64,000 nucleotides of DNA, from NCBI RefSeq assembly GCF_900188375.1, contig NZ_FZOO01000008.1, positions 156,160-220,159 of the forward strand. The letters run 5' to 3'. This DNA is from Geodermatophilus pulveris (GTDB taxonomy: Bacteria > Actinomycetota > Actinomycetes > Mycobacteriales > Geodermatophilaceae). A program made the translations under genes and the position numbers. The notes under the pieces were generated by a model, which ran no database searches, was not told the origin of the DNA, and saw nothing but the letters and a program-made list of their open reading frames with translations. Within the stretch, counting starts at the first letter, position 1. Every line of letters begins with the position of its first letter. Below, in pieces: positions 28,857 through 38,159 of the stretch.

Positions 28857-29576
28857 ATGCCGTTCGGACGGCGACGCAACCGGATCGACCGCAGCCTGCG
28901 CGAGCGCGGCGTGCCCCCGGAGCCGCAGCACAAGGTGCGCGAGATCGAGCGGACCACCGGGCCCTGGGACGCAACCGACGCGCCCGCCGACGGCACCGCG
29001 CGGATCGACCTCGGGTCGCTGCGGCTGCCCGCGGTGCCGGGCACGGAGCTGCGGGTCGACGTGAACGCCCAGCAGAAGGTCGTCGGCGCCACGCTGCGCT
29101 ACGGCGACTCGCTGCTGCAGGTCGCGGTCTTCGCCGCGCCGCGCGCCAACGGCATCTGGGACGACGTCCGCGCCGACCTCGCCGTCAGCGCCTCGGGGCA
29201 GGGCGGCTCGCTGCGGGAGGTCGAGGGGCCCTTCGGTCCCGAGCTGGCCGGCTTCGTGCGGGCCACCCCGCAGGCGCAGCCCGGCCAGCCGGCCCCCCCG
29301 CCGGTGCGCCGGGCCGCCCGCTTCGTCGGCGTGGACGGCCCGCGCTGGTTCCTGCGCGGCATGATCAGCGGGCCCGCCGCGGAGAGCGCGGAGGCCGCCG
29401 CCCCGCTGGAGCAGGCGTTCCGGCAGATCGTCGTCGTCCGCGGCACCGCGCCCATGCCGGTGCGCGAGCAGCTGCCGCTGACCCTGCCGCCGCAGGCCGC
29501 CGCGCAGCTGGCCGCCCAGCAGGGCGCGCGCCGGCCCGGCGGGACACCCCCGGGCGCCCCGGCGCCCGGGGCGTGA
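28857..29576 (+). CDS. DUF3710 family protein
   Basis: A 239-residue cytosolic protein matching DUF3710: TTGPWDATDAP, RIDLGSLRLPAVPGTELRVD, and GPRWFLRGMISGPAA. The family always follows dut in Actinobacteria (Rv2696c) and its role is unknown. It starts one base after the dut stop and its stop overlaps the next start (GTGA). The Pro/Gly/Ala-rich C-terminus looks disordered. Confidence 0.88.
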   Translation: MPFGRRRNRIDRSLRERGVPPEPQHKVREIERTTGPWDATDAPADGTARIDLGSLRLPAVPGTELRVDVNAQQKVVGATLRYGDSLLQVAVFAAPRANGIWDDVRADLAVSASGQGGSLREVEGPFGPELAGFVRATPQAQPGQPAPPPVRRAARFVGVDGPRWFLRGMISGPAAESAEAAAPLEQAFRQIVVVRGTAPMPVREQLPLTLPPQAAAQLAAQQGARRPGGTPPGAPAPGA

Positions 29577-30367
29577 GCGCCGCCCGCACCGCCTACGGGT
29601 CGCACCCCGACCAGGTCGTCGAGCTGACGCTGCCGCCGGGCGAGAGCCCGGCACCGGTGGTGGCCGTGCTGCACGGCGGCTTCTGGCGGGCCGCCTACGG
29701 CGTGGAGCTGGCCCGGCCGCTGGCCGCGGACCTCGCCGCCGCCGGCTTTGCGGCCGTCGCCGTGGAGTACCGCCGGGTCGGGAGCGGCGGCGGCTGGCCG
29801 GCGACCCTCGAGGACGTCGCGGCGGCGCTGGACGCGCTCCCGGACCTGCCCGGCAGCGGCCGGCTGGACCTCTCCGGCGTCGCGGTCGTCGGGCACTCCG
29901 CCGGCGGGCAGCTCGCCGCCTGGGCTGCCGGGCGCCCGCTGCTGCCCGAGGGCGCGCCCGGCGCCCGGCCGCGGGTCCGGGTGGCCGCGGCGGTCCTGCA
30001 GGCCGGCGTGCTGGACCTGGAGCGGGCGGCGGCGCAGCGGCTGGGCGACGGCGCGGTGCAGGAGCTGCTCGGCGCGGAGCCGGACGGGGCCCCCGAGCGC
30101 TACGCGCTGGCCGACCCGGTCCGGCTGGTCCCGGCCGGGGTCGACCTGCTCTGCGTGCACGGCACCGGCGACGACACCGTCCCGCCCGAGCACAGCACCC
30201 GCTACGCCGAGGCCGCCGCGGCGCGGGGCGTCCCGGTCGACGTGCGGCTGGTGCCCGGGGACCACATGGCGCCCGTCGACCCGGCGGGCGGCGCGTGGGC
30301 GGTGGCCCGCGACTGGCTGCGTGCCCGCGCCGGGGGCGGGTCCGGCCGATCTACGCTGGTCCCGTGA
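29573..30367 (+). CDS. Alpha/beta hydrolase
   Basis: A 264-residue hydrolase. The oxyanion motif HGGFWR (about 34-39) and the nucleophile elbow GHSAGG place it with esterase/lipase or kynurenine-formamidase-like enzymes. The acid is in HGTGDDTVPP and the His in GDHMAPVD. It overlaps both neighbours (GTGA at both ends), so it is fully coupled to the DUF3710 and OB-fold genes. M. tuberculosis has a hydrolase (Rv2695) at the same place. Substrate unknown. Confidence 0.85.
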   Translation: MSAARTAYGSHPDQVVELTLPPGESPAPVVAVLHGGFWRAAYGVELARPLAADLAAAGFAAVAVEYRRVGSGGGWPATLEDVAAALDALPDLPGSGRLDLSGVAVVGHSAGGQLAAWAAGRPLLPEGAPGARPRVRVAAAVLQAGVLDLERAAAQRLGDGAVQELLGAEPDGAPERYALADPVRLVPAGVDLLCVHGTGDDTVPPEHSTRYAEAAAARGVPVDVRLVPGDHMAPVDPAGGAWAVARDWLRARAGGGSGRSTLVP

Positions 30368-30741
30368 CGCAGACACGCCAGGGCGGCTGGTTCACGCGGA
30401 CGCTGCAGCGGCTGACCGCCGACGACTCCACCATCGACGCCGAGGAGCTGCGCGCCGGCACGGCCAGCGCGGGCTGCGAGGCGGTCAGCGCCTGCCGCAA
30501 GGGCGCCGTCGTCACGGTGACCGGGCGGCTCAAGTCGGTGGTCTACACCCCGCGGGAGACGGTGCCCACGCTGGAGGCGGAGCTGTTCGACGGCTCGGGC
30601 TCGGTGACCCTCGTCTGGCTGGGCCGCCGGCGCATCCCGGGCATCGAGCCCGGGCGCACCCTCACCGCGCGCGGCCGGTTCGCCTCCTTCGACGGCCGGC
30701 AGGTCATCTACAACCCCCGGTACGAGCTGAGCGCCGGGTGA
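30364..30741 (+). CDS. OB-fold nucleic-acid-binding protein
   Basis: A 125-residue single OB-fold protein. The beta-barrel pattern VVTVTGRLKSVVYTP, VPTLEAELFDGSGSVTLVWLG and LTARGRFASFDGRQVIYNPRYE resembles the tRNA-anticodon/RecG wedge class of OB folds. Equivalent to Rv2694c by position. Overlaps at both ends: GTG 30364 with the hydrolase stop, and its TGA with the DUF3159 start. It probably binds single-stranded nucleic acid; the process is unknown. Confidence 0.88.
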   Translation: MTQTRQGGWFTRTLQRLTADDSTIDAEELRAGTASAGCEAVSACRKGAVVTVTGRLKSVVYTPRETVPTLEAELFDGSGSVTLVWLGRRRIPGIEPGRTLTARGRFASFDGRQVIYNPRYELSAG

Positions 30742-31562
30742 CGGCTGCGCCCGAGGGGGACGGGCGCCCCGGCGCGGCCGGTGCGCCGGGCCCGGCCGGT
30801 GACGCCGCGGCGGCACCCGGCGCCGTGACCTTCGACCGGCACCTGGTGCTCGGCTCGCTGGGCGGCTGGCGCGGCATGCTGGACGCCACGCTGCCCACGG
30901 TCGCCTTCATCGTGGCCAACTCGGTGGCCGGGCTGCGGGCCGGCATAGTGGCCGCGCTCGTCGCCGCGGTGCTGCTCTTCGGCCTGCGGCTGGTCCGCCG
31001 GGAGAGCGTGCAGCAGGCGTTCAGCGGGCTGTTCGGCGTCGCGATCGCGGTGGCCATCGCGGCGGCGTCCGGGGAGGCCCGCGACTTCTTCGTCCCGGGC
31101 CTGATCCGCAACGCCGCCCTCGGCGTGGTGCTGATCGGCTCCATCGCCGTCCGGTGGCCGCTGGTCGGCGTCGTCGCCGAGTTCCTGTCGCCCAGCCACC
31201 TGGGGGCGATGGCGTCCACGCCGCTGCCCGGCCTGCTCCGCCGGGCCGGCCGGGCCGACTCAGCCCCGCCCCGCCCCGTCCCGGCCACCGGTGCCCGCCC
31301 GGCCGACCCCGAGCCCGAGCGGCACTGGCGGGACGACCCGCGGATGGTGCGCGCCTACTCGTGGCTGACGCTGATGTGGGGCGGGGTCTTCCTGCTCCGC
31401 GTGGCCGTGCAGTGGGTGCTGTACCGCGCCGACGAGGTGGAGCTGCTGGGCACCGCCTCGCTGGTGCTCGGCCTGCCGGTCACCGCCGTCGAGGTCGGGG
31501 TGACCCTGTGGGTCGTCTCCCGGCTGCACCGGCACCGCACCGACGCGGCCGGGGCGCGCTGA
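30738..31562 (+). CDS. DUF3159 membrane protein
   Basis: A 274-residue polytopic protein with about six membrane segments, including LPTVAFIVANSVAGLRAGIV, AALVAAVLLFGLRL, SGLFGVAIAVAIAAASG and GVVLIGSIAVRWPLVGVV, an HWRDDPRMVRAYSWLTLMWG motif, and two C-terminal helices. The DUF3159 signature starts at LGSLGGWRGMLDATLPT. The family is restricted to Actinobacteria and lies next to the Trk genes, hinting at a role in ion homeostasis, unproven. Last gene of the dut run; convergent with trkA. Confidence 0.88.
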   Translation: MTAAPEGDGRPGAAGAPGPAGDAAAAPGAVTFDRHLVLGSLGGWRGMLDATLPTVAFIVANSVAGLRAGIVAALVAAVLLFGLRLVRRESVQQAFSGLFGVAIAVAIAAASGEARDFFVPGLIRNAALGVVLIGSIAVRWPLVGVVAEFLSPSHLGAMASTPLPGLLRRAGRADSAPPRPVPATGARPADPEPERHWRDDPRMVRAYSWLTLMWGGVFLLRVAVQWVLYRADEVELLGTASLVLGLPVTAVEVGVTLWVVSRLHRHRTDAAGAR

Positions 31563-31578
31563 CCCGTCGGGCTCCTCG

Positions 31579-32244
31579 CTAGGGGTGGGTGGGGGAGAGC
31601 ACCTGCTGCAGCTGCTCCTCGACGTCGGCGTGGGTGACGAACAACAGCTCGTCGCCGGCCTCCAGCGGCTCGTCCGGGGTCGGCGTGATCACCCGGTCGC
31701 CGCGCAGGACGGCGGTCAGCACCGTCTCCCGCGGCAGCGGCACCTCCCGCAGCGGCTTGCCCACCCACGGGGTGTCCTCGGCGAGGGTGATCTCCACCAG
31801 GTTCGCCGCGCCCTTGCGGAAGCTCATCAGCCGGACGACGTCGCCGACCGTGACCGCCTCCTCGACCAGGGCGGCGAGCACCCGCGGCGTGGACACCGCG
31901 ACGTCGACGCCCCACGCCTCGGTGTAGAGCCACTCGTTGCGCGGGTCCTTGACCCGGGCGACGACGCGGTTCACCGCGAACTCCGTCTTGGCCAGCAGCG
32001 AGACGACCAGGTTGGCCTTGTCGTCACCGGTGGCGGCGACCACGACGTCGCAGGTGGCCAGCTGCGCCTCCTCCAGGGAGGAGACCTCGCAGGCGTCGGC
32101 CTGCACCCACTCCGCGCCGGGCACCGCCCGGGTGCGGACCTTGCGGCCGTCCTTCTCGATGAGCATGACCGTGTGCCCGTTGGAGAGCAGCTCCCCGGCG
32201 ATCGAGCGCCCGACGGCGCCCGCGCCCACGATCGCGACCCTCAT
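31579..32244 (-). CDS. TrkA-family K+ uptake regulatory protein (second of a pair)
   Basis: A 221-residue RCK protein. The N-terminal Rossmann fold carries the NAD-binding glycines GAGAVGRSIA and the acidic end of strand 2 (MLIEKDGRK); the C-terminal RCK_C domain spans GAANLVEITLAEDTPWVGKPL to ADVEEQLQQVL. It is the gating subunit of a K+ uptake channel that is not itself in this window. ATG 32244 overlaps the stop of the upstream paralogue (ATGA). Equivalent to the ceoC gene of M. tuberculosis by order. Confidence 0.9.
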   Translation of the reverse strand: MRVAIVGAGAVGRSIAGELLSNGHTVMLIEKDGRKVRTRAVPGAEWVQADACEVSSLEEAQLATCDVVVAATGDDKANLVVSLLAKTEFAVNRVVARVKDPRNEWLYTEAWGVDVAVSTPRVLAALVEEAVTVGDVVRLMSFRKGAANLVEITLAEDTPWVGKPLREVPLPRETVLTAVLRGDRVITPTPDEPLEAGDELLFVTHADVEEQLQQVLSPTHP

Positions 32245-32912
32245 GGGTGTCCCCCTCCTCCGGGGCCGGCCCCGACCACCTCGTGCACCCGGTGGCTGAT
32301 CGCGTCGGTCGCGGCGACCACGAGCTGGTCGCCGTCCTGCAGCACGGTGGACGACGTCGGCAGCTGGGCCTCGCCGTAGCGGACCAGCCACGAGGCCCGG
32401 GCCCCGGACGCCACCTCCAGCTCCGAGAGCCGGCGGCCCACCCAGACGTCGGTGACCGTGACCCGCATGAGCAGGACCTGCCCGCTGGGCTCCCGCCACA
32501 GCTCGCTGACCTTGACCGAGAGCAGCTCCCGCATCAGCCGGTTCACCGTCCACGGCACGGTGGCCACGCTGGGGATGCCCATGCGCTCGAACACCTCGGC
32601 GCGCTTGGAGTCGTAGATGCGGGCCACGACGTGCTGGACGCCGAACGTCTCGCGGGCCACCCGGGCGCTGATGATGTTGGAGTTGTCGCCGCTGCTCACC
32701 GCGGCGAACGCGCCGGCGGAGTCGATGCCGGCGTCCAGCAGCGTCTGGCGGTCGAAGCCCAGACCGGTCACCTGGCGGCCGGCGAAGTCCGGGCCCAGCC
32801 GGCGGAACGCCTCCGGGTCCTGGTCGATCACGGCCACGCTGTGGCCGACGTCCTCGAGGCGGCGGGCGATCGCCGACCCGACGCGGCCGCAGCCCATCAC
32901 GACCACGTGCAC
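32241..32912 (-). CDS. TrkA-family K+ uptake regulatory protein (first of a pair)
   Basis: A 223-residue RCK protein with nucleotide motif GCGRVGSAIARRL (residues 8-20) and VAVIDQD at strand 2, then an RCK_C domain with VGRRLSELEVASGA. Together with the downstream paralogue it forms the ceoB-ceoC style pair of Actinobacteria, which together act on a K+ channel and respond to NAD(H) or cyclic dinucleotides in relatives. The start GTG gives the family N-terminus MHVVVMGCG. It is divergent from the APC permease. Confidence 0.9.
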   Translation of the reverse strand: MHVVVMGCGRVGSAIARRLEDVGHSVAVIDQDPEAFRRLGPDFAGRQVTGLGFDRQTLLDAGIDSAGAFAAVSSGDNSNIISARVARETFGVQHVVARIYDSKRAEVFERMGIPSVATVPWTVNRLMRELLSVKVSELWREPSGQVLLMRVTVTDVWVGRRLSELEVASGARASWLVRYGEAQLPTSSTVLQDGDQLVVAATDAISHRVHEVVGAGPGGGGHP

Positions 32913-33075
32913 GGGGGACTCCTGAGCTGACGAGTGCGGTGCCCGGGCGCCGACCGCCCGCGCGTGTCCGGCCGCGAAGCTACACCCGGCCGCCGCCGGG
33001 GCCGTGCCGCGCAGCGCCGCAACTCACCCTCCCGGCGGGGGCGCCGGCGGGAGCGGCGTCCGTACGATCGCCGCC

Positions 33076-35112
33076 GTGCCGATCCTGTCCGAGCTCGGAC
33101 AACTCCCCAAGCGCCTGGTGCTGGGCCGCCCCGTGCGCAGCGACCGGCTCGGGGAGTCCCTGCTGCCCAAGCACCTGGCCCTGCCGATCTTCGCCAGCGA
33201 CCCGCTGTCCTCCGTGGCCTACGCCACGCAGGAGATCCTCATCGTGCTCACCCTGGCCGGGACGGCGTTCCTGTTTCTGACGCCGTGGCTGGCGGTGGCC
33301 GTGGTCGTGCTGCTCATCACCGTGGTGCTGTCCTACCGGCAGGTGGTGCGCGCCTACCCCTCGGGCGGCGGGGACTACGAGGTGGCGATCAAGAACCACG
33401 GCCAGTTCGCCGGCCTGGTGGTCGCCAGCGCGCTGCTGGTCGACTACGTGCTCACCGTGGCGGTGTCGGTCTCCGCCGGCACCGACAACATCATCTCGGC
33501 GTTCCCCGCCCTCAACGAGTACCGGGTCAGCATCGCCGTCGGCCTGGTCACCCTGCTGTCGGCGATGAACCTGCGCGGCGTGCGCGAGTCCGGCCGCACC
33601 TTCGCCGTCCCGGCCTACCTGTTCATCAGCGGGATCCTCGTGCTGATCGTGACCGGCCTGCTGCGGCACTTCTTCGGCGACGGCATCACCGCCGAGAGCG
33701 CCCAGTACACCGTCATCCCCGAGGAGGGCTACGAGGAGGTCACCGGCCTGGCGCTGGTGTTCTTCGCCCTGCGCGCCTTCGCCTCCGGGTGCACCGCGCT
33801 CACCGGGGTCGAGGCCATCGCCAACGGCGTCCCGGCGTTCAAGCCGCCGAAGAGCCGCAACGCCGCCACAACGCTGGCGCTCATGGGCGGCCTGGCGGCG
33901 ACCATGTTCTCCGGCGTCACCGCCCTGGCCATCCTCGCCGACGTCCGGTACACCGAGTTCCCCTGCGACCTGGAGGGGTTCACCGCCTGCGAGACCGAGC
34001 CGCAGCGCACGGTCATCGCCCAGATCGCCGCCGCCACGTTCGGCGGCGACACCTCGCCGGGCTTCTTCTACGTCCAGGCAGCCACCGCGCTGGTGCTCAT
34101 CCTCGCGGCCAACACCGCCTTCAACGGCTTCCCGCTGCTGGGCTCCGTGCTCGCCCAGGACCGCTTCCTGCCCCGCCAGCTGCACACCCGCGGCGACAAG
34201 CTGGTCTACAGCAACGGCATCCTGCTGCTCGCCGGGTTCGCCATCCTGCTCATCGTCGCCTTCGACGCCGACGTCACCCGGCTGATCCAGCTCTACATCC
34301 TGGGTGTCTTCACCGCCTTCTCCATCGGCCAGTGGGGCATGGTGCGGCACTGGAACCGGGAACTGCGCACCGAGACCGACCCCCGGGCCCGGGCCCGGAT
34401 CCGCCGCTCCCAGGCCATCAACACCGTCGGCGGCACGCTGACCACCGTCGTCCTGGTGATCATCGTCATCACCAAGTTCTCCCGCGGCGCCTGGCTGGTG
34501 CTGGTCGCCATGCCGATCCTGTTCCTGCTCATGCGCGCGATCAACCGGCACTACTCGCACGTCGCCGAGCAGCTCGTGCCCGACGCGGACTCCCGGCTGC
34601 TGCCCAGCAAGGTGCACGCCATCGTGCTGGTCTCCCGGGTGCACAAGCCGACGCTGCGGGCGCTGGCCTTCGCCCGCGCCACCCGCCCGGACCACCTCAC
34701 CGCGCTCACCGTCAACGTGGACGGCGCCGACACCCGGGCGCTGCAGCAGCAGTGGGAGCGCTACGACATCCCCGTCCCGCTGACCGTGCTCGAGTCGCCC
34801 TACCGGGAGGTCACCCGGCCGGTCGTCGACTTCGTGAAGTCCATCCGCCGGGACAGCCCGCGGGAGCTGGTCGTCGTCTTCGTGCCGCAGTACGTCGTCG
34901 GCCACTGGTGGGAGAACGTGCTGCACAACCAGAGCGCGCTGCGGCTGCGCGCCCGGCTGCAGTTCCAGCCCGGCGTGATGATCACCTCGGTGCCATGGCA
35001 GCTGGAGAGCTCCATCGGCCGGGAGGACGCCGGGCTGCGCGCCACCGGGCCGGCACCCGGCGACCTGCGCCGCGGGCTGGCCGACGAGCACGACGCCACC
35101 CCGTATGGCTGA
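33076..35112 (+). CDS. APC-superfamily permease with large cytoplasmic C-terminus
   Basis: A 678-residue transporter with about 12 membrane helices in the first 480 residues and a soluble 190-residue C-terminal domain (SKVHAIVLVSRVHKPTLRAL onward). Early motifs FASDPLSSVAYATQEIL and YRQVVRAYPSGGGDYEVA are typical for the KUP/APC-like actinobacterial family (Rv2690c type); the PSGGGDYE loop is the TM3 substrate region. Divergent from two TrkA genes, so K+ or amino-acid transport is plausible, but the substrate is unproven. GTG 33076 is chosen; the frame is open upstream. It overlaps the next gene by 8 bp. Confidence 0.85.
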   Translation: MPILSELGQLPKRLVLGRPVRSDRLGESLLPKHLALPIFASDPLSSVAYATQEILIVLTLAGTAFLFLTPWLAVAVVVLLITVVLSYRQVVRAYPSGGGDYEVAIKNHGQFAGLVVASALLVDYVLTVAVSVSAGTDNIISAFPALNEYRVSIAVGLVTLLSAMNLRGVRESGRTFAVPAYLFISGILVLIVTGLLRHFFGDGITAESAQYTVIPEEGYEEVTGLALVFFALRAFASGCTALTGVEAIANGVPAFKPPKSRNAATTLALMGGLAATMFSGVTALAILADVRYTEFPCDLEGFTACETEPQRTVIAQIAAATFGGDTSPGFFYVQAATALVLILAANTAFNGFPLLGSVLAQDRFLPRQLHTRGDKLVYSNGILLLAGFAILLIVAFDADVTRLIQLYILGVFTAFSIGQWGMVRHWNRELRTETDPRARARIRRSQAINTVGGTLTTVVLVIIVITKFSRGAWLVLVAMPILFLLMRAINRHYSHVAEQLVPDADSRLLPSKVHAIVLVSRVHKPTLRALAFARATRPDHLTALTVNVDGADTRALQQQWERYDIPVPLTVLESPYREVTRPVVDFVKSIRRDSPRELVVVFVPQYVVGHWWENVLHNQSALRLRARLQFQPGVMITSVPWQLESSIGREDAGLRATGPAPGDLRRGLADEHDATPYG

Positions 35113-36397
35113 CGCACCCTCCCGCCGCGGACGCGCAGACCGGCCTGACCGGGGCGGCGGGTGGGCCGGGCGGGAGTTCGAGGTGACCGTCGGCCCGGTC
35201 GCGCACGGCGGGCACTGCGTGGCCCGGCACGAGGGGCGGGTGGTCTTCGTCCGGCACGCGCTGCCCGGCGAGCGGGTCACCGTCCGGGTCACCGAGGACC
35301 GCCAGCCCGGCTTCTGCCGCGCCGACGCCGTCGAGGTGCTGGACGCCGCGCCCGACCGCGTCGAGCGGCCCTGCCCGCACAGCGGGCCCGGGCGCTGCGG
35401 CGGCTGCGACTGGCAGCACGTGGCGCCGGCCGGGCAGCGGCGGCTCAAGGCGGCGGTGGTCCGGGAGCAGCTGACCCGGCTGGGCGGCCTGCCCGGCGAG
35501 GACCCGCTGGTGCGCGACCTCGCCGTCGAGGAGCTGCCCGGCGGGCCGCTGCGCTGGCGCACCCGGACCCGGTTCGCCGTCGACCGGGCCGGGGTCGCGG
35601 GGCTGCGCCGGCACCGCTCGCACGACCTGGTGCCGCTGGACGACTGCCCGATCACCGTGGAGCCGGCCGCCCGGGCGGTGCTGGACCGCCGGTGGCCGGG
35701 CGCCGGGGCGGTGGACGTGGCCGTCGACTCCGCCGGGTCGGTGACCACCACCCGGCTGGACCGCCGCGGCCGGCCGCAGTCGACCCGGGTGGTCGGCGCC
35801 GACGGGCCGGCGCCGGCCGGCCGGGCCGCCCGGTCCGCGGCCGGCCGGGACTGGGAGGTCGAGGGCACCGGCTTCTGGCAGGTGCACCCGGCCGCCGCCG
35901 ACGCGCTGGCCGCCGCGGTGGCCGGGTTCGCCGCCGTCGCGCCGGGGGAGACGGTGCTCGACCTCTACGCCGGGGCGGGCCTGTTCGGCGGCGCGCTCGC
36001 CCCCGCGGCCGGGCCGGCGGGGCGGGTGGTCTGCGTGGAGGCCGACGAGGCCGCCTGCGCCGCCGCGGCGGCCAACTTCGCCGCGCTGCCGCAGGCCGAG
36101 GTGTGGCAGGGCCAGGTGGACGCCGAGGGGCTCACCGGCCTGCTGGCCGAGCTGGGCACCGGCCCCGACGTCGTCGTCCTCGACCCGCCTCGGGCCGGCG
36201 CCGGGGCGGCGGTCAGCCGGGTGCTCGCCGCCGCCGGGCCGCGCGCGGTCGTCTACGTCGCCTGCGACCCGGCGTCGCTGGCCCGCGACGTCGCGGCCTT
36301 CGCCGAGGGCGGCTACCGGCTGGCCGGGCTGCGCGGGTTCGACGCCTTCCCGATGACCGCGCACGTGGAGTGCGTGGCGCTGCTCGCCCGGCCCTGA
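35105..36397 (+). CDS. TrmA/RlmD-family 23S rRNA/tRNA (uracil-5-)-methyltransferase
   Basis: A 430-residue RNA methyltransferase. An N-terminal TRAM domain (25-80) precedes an Fe-S site made of C90, C98, C101 and C181 ([18 protein letters not shown]). The SAM fold has [14 protein letters not shown] and [11 protein letters not shown], and the catalytic nucleophile is C387 in [14 protein letters not shown]; the base-catalytic Glu lies in the final HVECVALL. It methylates C5 of a uridine; which RNA is not shown. ATG 35105 overlaps the permease stop by 8 bp. Confidence 0.9.
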   Translation: MADAPSRRGRADRPDRGGGWAGREFEVTVGPVAHGGHCVARHEGRVVFVRHALPGERVTVRVTEDRQPGFCRADAVEVLDAAPDRVERPCPHSGPGRCGGCDWQHVAPAGQRRLKAAVVREQLTRLGGLPGEDPLVRDLAVEELPGGPLRWRTRTRFAVDRAGVAGLRRHRSHDLVPLDDCPITVEPAARAVLDRRWPGAGAVDVAVDSAGSVTTTRLDRRGRPQSTRVVGADGPAPAGRAARSAAGRDWEVEGTGFWQVHPAAADALAAAVAGFAAVAPGETVLDLYAGAGLFGGALAPAAGPAGRVVCVEADEAACAAAAANFAALPQAEVWQGQVDAEGLTGLLAELGTGPDVVVLDPPRAGAGAAVSRVLAAAGPRAVVYVACDPASLARDVAAFAEGGYRLAGLRGFDAFPMTAHVECVALLARP

Positions 36398-36404
36398 CCG
36401 CCGC

Positions 36405-37187
36405 TCAGTCCCAGCCCTGACCCGCCCGGCCGGTGGTGTCGGCGGTGGCGGTCGCGGGTGCCGTCGTCCCCGCCGGCGTCGCGGGGGTCGTCGGTGCCGC
36501 CGTCGTCGGTGTGGGGGAGGGGAGGACCTGCGGCACCAGGGCCGGCGTGCCGGGGGCGGGCGCGCCGGTGGAGGGGACGGCCGACGCCGTCGTCCCCGGT
36601 GTCGTGGCCGGCGTGGCCGCCGCCTTCGCCGCCGGGGCCGCCGGGGCCGCCGGGGCCGTGGCCCTCGGCGCGGGTTCCGCGGCCGGTGCGGCTGCGGCTG
36701 GCTGGGCGGCCGCGGCCGGCGCAGGGACCGGCGCAGGGGCCGGGGCGAGGCTGCCCGCGGCGGTGCCGGGCGCCGGGGCGTCGGGGGCGGGCGGCGTGGT
36801 CCCCGTTCCGGCGGGCGGGTCGGCGGCCGGGGCCCCGGGGGCGGGTGGCGTCCCGGTGTCCTGGAGCGGCGGCGCGGCCGGGGAGGAGGGCGGCGGCGCG
36901 GCGGGGGAGGCGCCCGGCTCGGTCGGGTCCGCGGCGCGGGCGGCGTCGCCGATCTCCCCGGCCCGGGCGGCGTCGCCGATCTCGCCGGCCCGCACCGCCT
37001 CGCCGACGCCGCCGCCGACCGCCGTGTGCACGGCCGCCTCCGCGCCGGGCCCGGGCGTCCCGCCCCCGTCGGCCGCGACGGCGCCCAGCCCGGCGGCCAT
37101 GCCGACGAAGGCCAGCACCCCCAGGGCGGTGGCCGCGGCCCGGGAGGGGCCGGAGCCGCCGGTGCGGGGCGAGGACGAGCGGAGCAT
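36405..37187 (-). CDS. Pro/Ala-rich surface or secreted protein
   Basis: About 260 residues. A basic N-terminus and one hydrophobic segment ([22 protein letters not shown], about 17-38) act as a signal anchor. The rest is almost all Pro, Ala, Thr, Gly and Ser. It contains a tandem duplication of a nine-residue unit (AGEIGDAAR) followed by long PA-rich linkers. No domain is recognised. The minus-strand reading is preferred over the plus-strand frame because of the clear signal segment. ATG 37187 is used; a GTG lies eight codons upstream. It converges with the methyltransferase gene. Low complexity makes the call less certain. Confidence 0.6.
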   Translation of the reverse strand: MLRSSSPRTGGSGPSRAAATALGVLAFVGMAAGLGAVAADGGGTPGPGAEAAVHTAVGGGVGEAVRAGEIGDAARAGEIGDAARAADPTEPGASPAAPPPSSPAAPPLQDTGTPPAPGAPAADPPAGTGTTPPAPDAPAPGTAAGSLAPAPAPVPAPAAAAQPAAAAPAAEPAPRATAPAAPAAPAAKAAATPATTPGTTASAVPSTGAPAPGTPALVPQVLPSPTPTTAAPTTPATPAGTTAPATATADTTGRAGQGWD

Positions 37188-37389
37188 GCGGGCGGTCCCC
37201 TCGGCGTGCACGGGAAGCGGCGGGTGCGGCGGCCCGGGAGCCGGGCGACTCCGGTTCTGGACACGGAGAGCACTCGATCAGGCGCGCCCCGTCACGGTAT
37301 CGCGGGTGCGGCCGTGACGGAAGGGTCCTGCCGACGGGGACCCGGCCGTCCGCGGGCGGGCGGACGCCGACCGGCTACCGTGGCTGACC

Positions 37390-37617
37390 GTGACCACCTG
37401 GGAGTACGCCTCGGTCATCACGGCCAACGACGCGCAGTCACTGCGTGCCGGGGTGAGCGTCAAGCTCCCCGGCGGGCAGCTGGAGCGGCAGGCCGGCGAC
37501 ACCAGCTCGGTCCTCAACCGGCTCGGCAGCGAGGGCTGGGAGCTGGTCAGCTACCACTCCAGCGGCGCGGGCACCTGGGGCTTCGAGCAGTTCTGGCTCA
37601 AGCGCCCCACCTCCTGA
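37390..37617 (+). CDS. Small DUF4177-like protein
   Basis: A 75-residue protein with [12 protein letters not shown] at the start and [16 protein letters not shown] near the end; this WEY...LN.LG.EGWELV pattern is typical of DUF4177. The C-terminal QFWLKRP completes the domain. No function is known. GTG 37390 is taken as start. The upstream 200 bp shares the divergent promoter region with the Pro/Ala-rich gene. Confidence 0.75.
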   Translation: MTTWEYASVITANDAQSLRAGVSVKLPGGQLERQAGDTSSVLNRLGSEGWELVSYHSSGAGTWGFEQFWLKRPTS

Positions 37618-37638
37618 CCCCCCGGCCGGCGCGCTCGG

Positions 37639-37654
37639 TCGAACGCGTGTTCGA
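37639..37654. promoter_or_regulatory. Perfect LexA (SOS) box
   Basis: TCGAACGCGTGTTCGA matches the actinobacterial LexA operator TCGAAC-N4-GTTCGA with no mismatch; the symmetry extends two more bases each side (GG...CC). It lies 22 bp before the GTG of the next gene, a position where LexA would block transcription. Confidence 0.8.
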
Positions 37655-37675
37655 CCGATGGGGCACACTGGTGCG

Positions 37676-38044
37676 GTGGACCCGACGCTGCCCCCCGGCT
37701 GGCCGGCAGCCGTGCGGCCGCCCGGCGCCCCCGACTGGGAGCACACCGCCGTCGTCTGGCTGTTCGACCTCGTGCCGCCGGACTACCGGGCGCACGAGGT
37801 GCTGCGCCGCTACCCGGTGCTGCTCGCCCGGTTCGCCCGCGACCACGTGGCCGCGGGGCTGGAGGCCGCCCGCGCGGGCTGGCGCACCGTGCGGGTGGAG
37901 CTGGCCGACGACCTGCCGCCGGACGCGATGGAGGCGGCGATGGCGGCCTACGAGCGGGAGGGCGCCCGGCTGGCCGCGGCCGCCCGCGGCGTCGCCGCGG
38001 TGGGCGGGGCGCTGCGGGGGGAGCGCTGGGTGCCCCGCCTCTGA
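37676..38044 (+). CDS. Probable SOS-regulated protein of unknown function
   Basis: A 122-residue protein I do not recognise. The core is [20 protein letters not shown], then [33 protein letters not shown] and a helical Ala/Arg-rich tail. No cysteine, signal or membrane segment. The GTG at 37676 follows the LexA box by 22 bp; an in-frame ATG at 37658 lies just after the box. A -10-like CACACT seven bases ahead of the GTG could give a leaderless transcript. Expected to be induced by DNA damage, which is an inference from the operator. Confidence 0.75.
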   Translation: MDPTLPPGWPAAVRPPGAPDWEHTAVVWLFDLVPPDYRAHEVLRRYPVLLARFARDHVAAGLEAARAGWRTVRVELADDLPPDAMEAAMAAYEREGARLAAAARGVAAVGGALRGERWVPRL

Positions 38045-38159
38045 GGCCCGCATCCGGAGCCGGTGCTCGGCCGGAAGACCCTGCATGCGCGCGGCTACAG
38101 TGGGTCGGCGGCCCTCACGACGCCGTGCCCCGCCGCCGATGGAGAGGACGCACCTCCTC

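Noticed and set aside
36433..37317. Plus-strand Val/Ala/Gly-rich frame opposite the Pro/Ala-rich gene
   Set aside because: The minus strand has a proper signal segment and start; the plus frame is its complement.
37026..38159. Upstream extension of the dxs frame (the frame is open for 1016 codons)
   Set aside because: Covers three other genes in different frames and the LexA box; Dxs homologues start at VSLLRSL.
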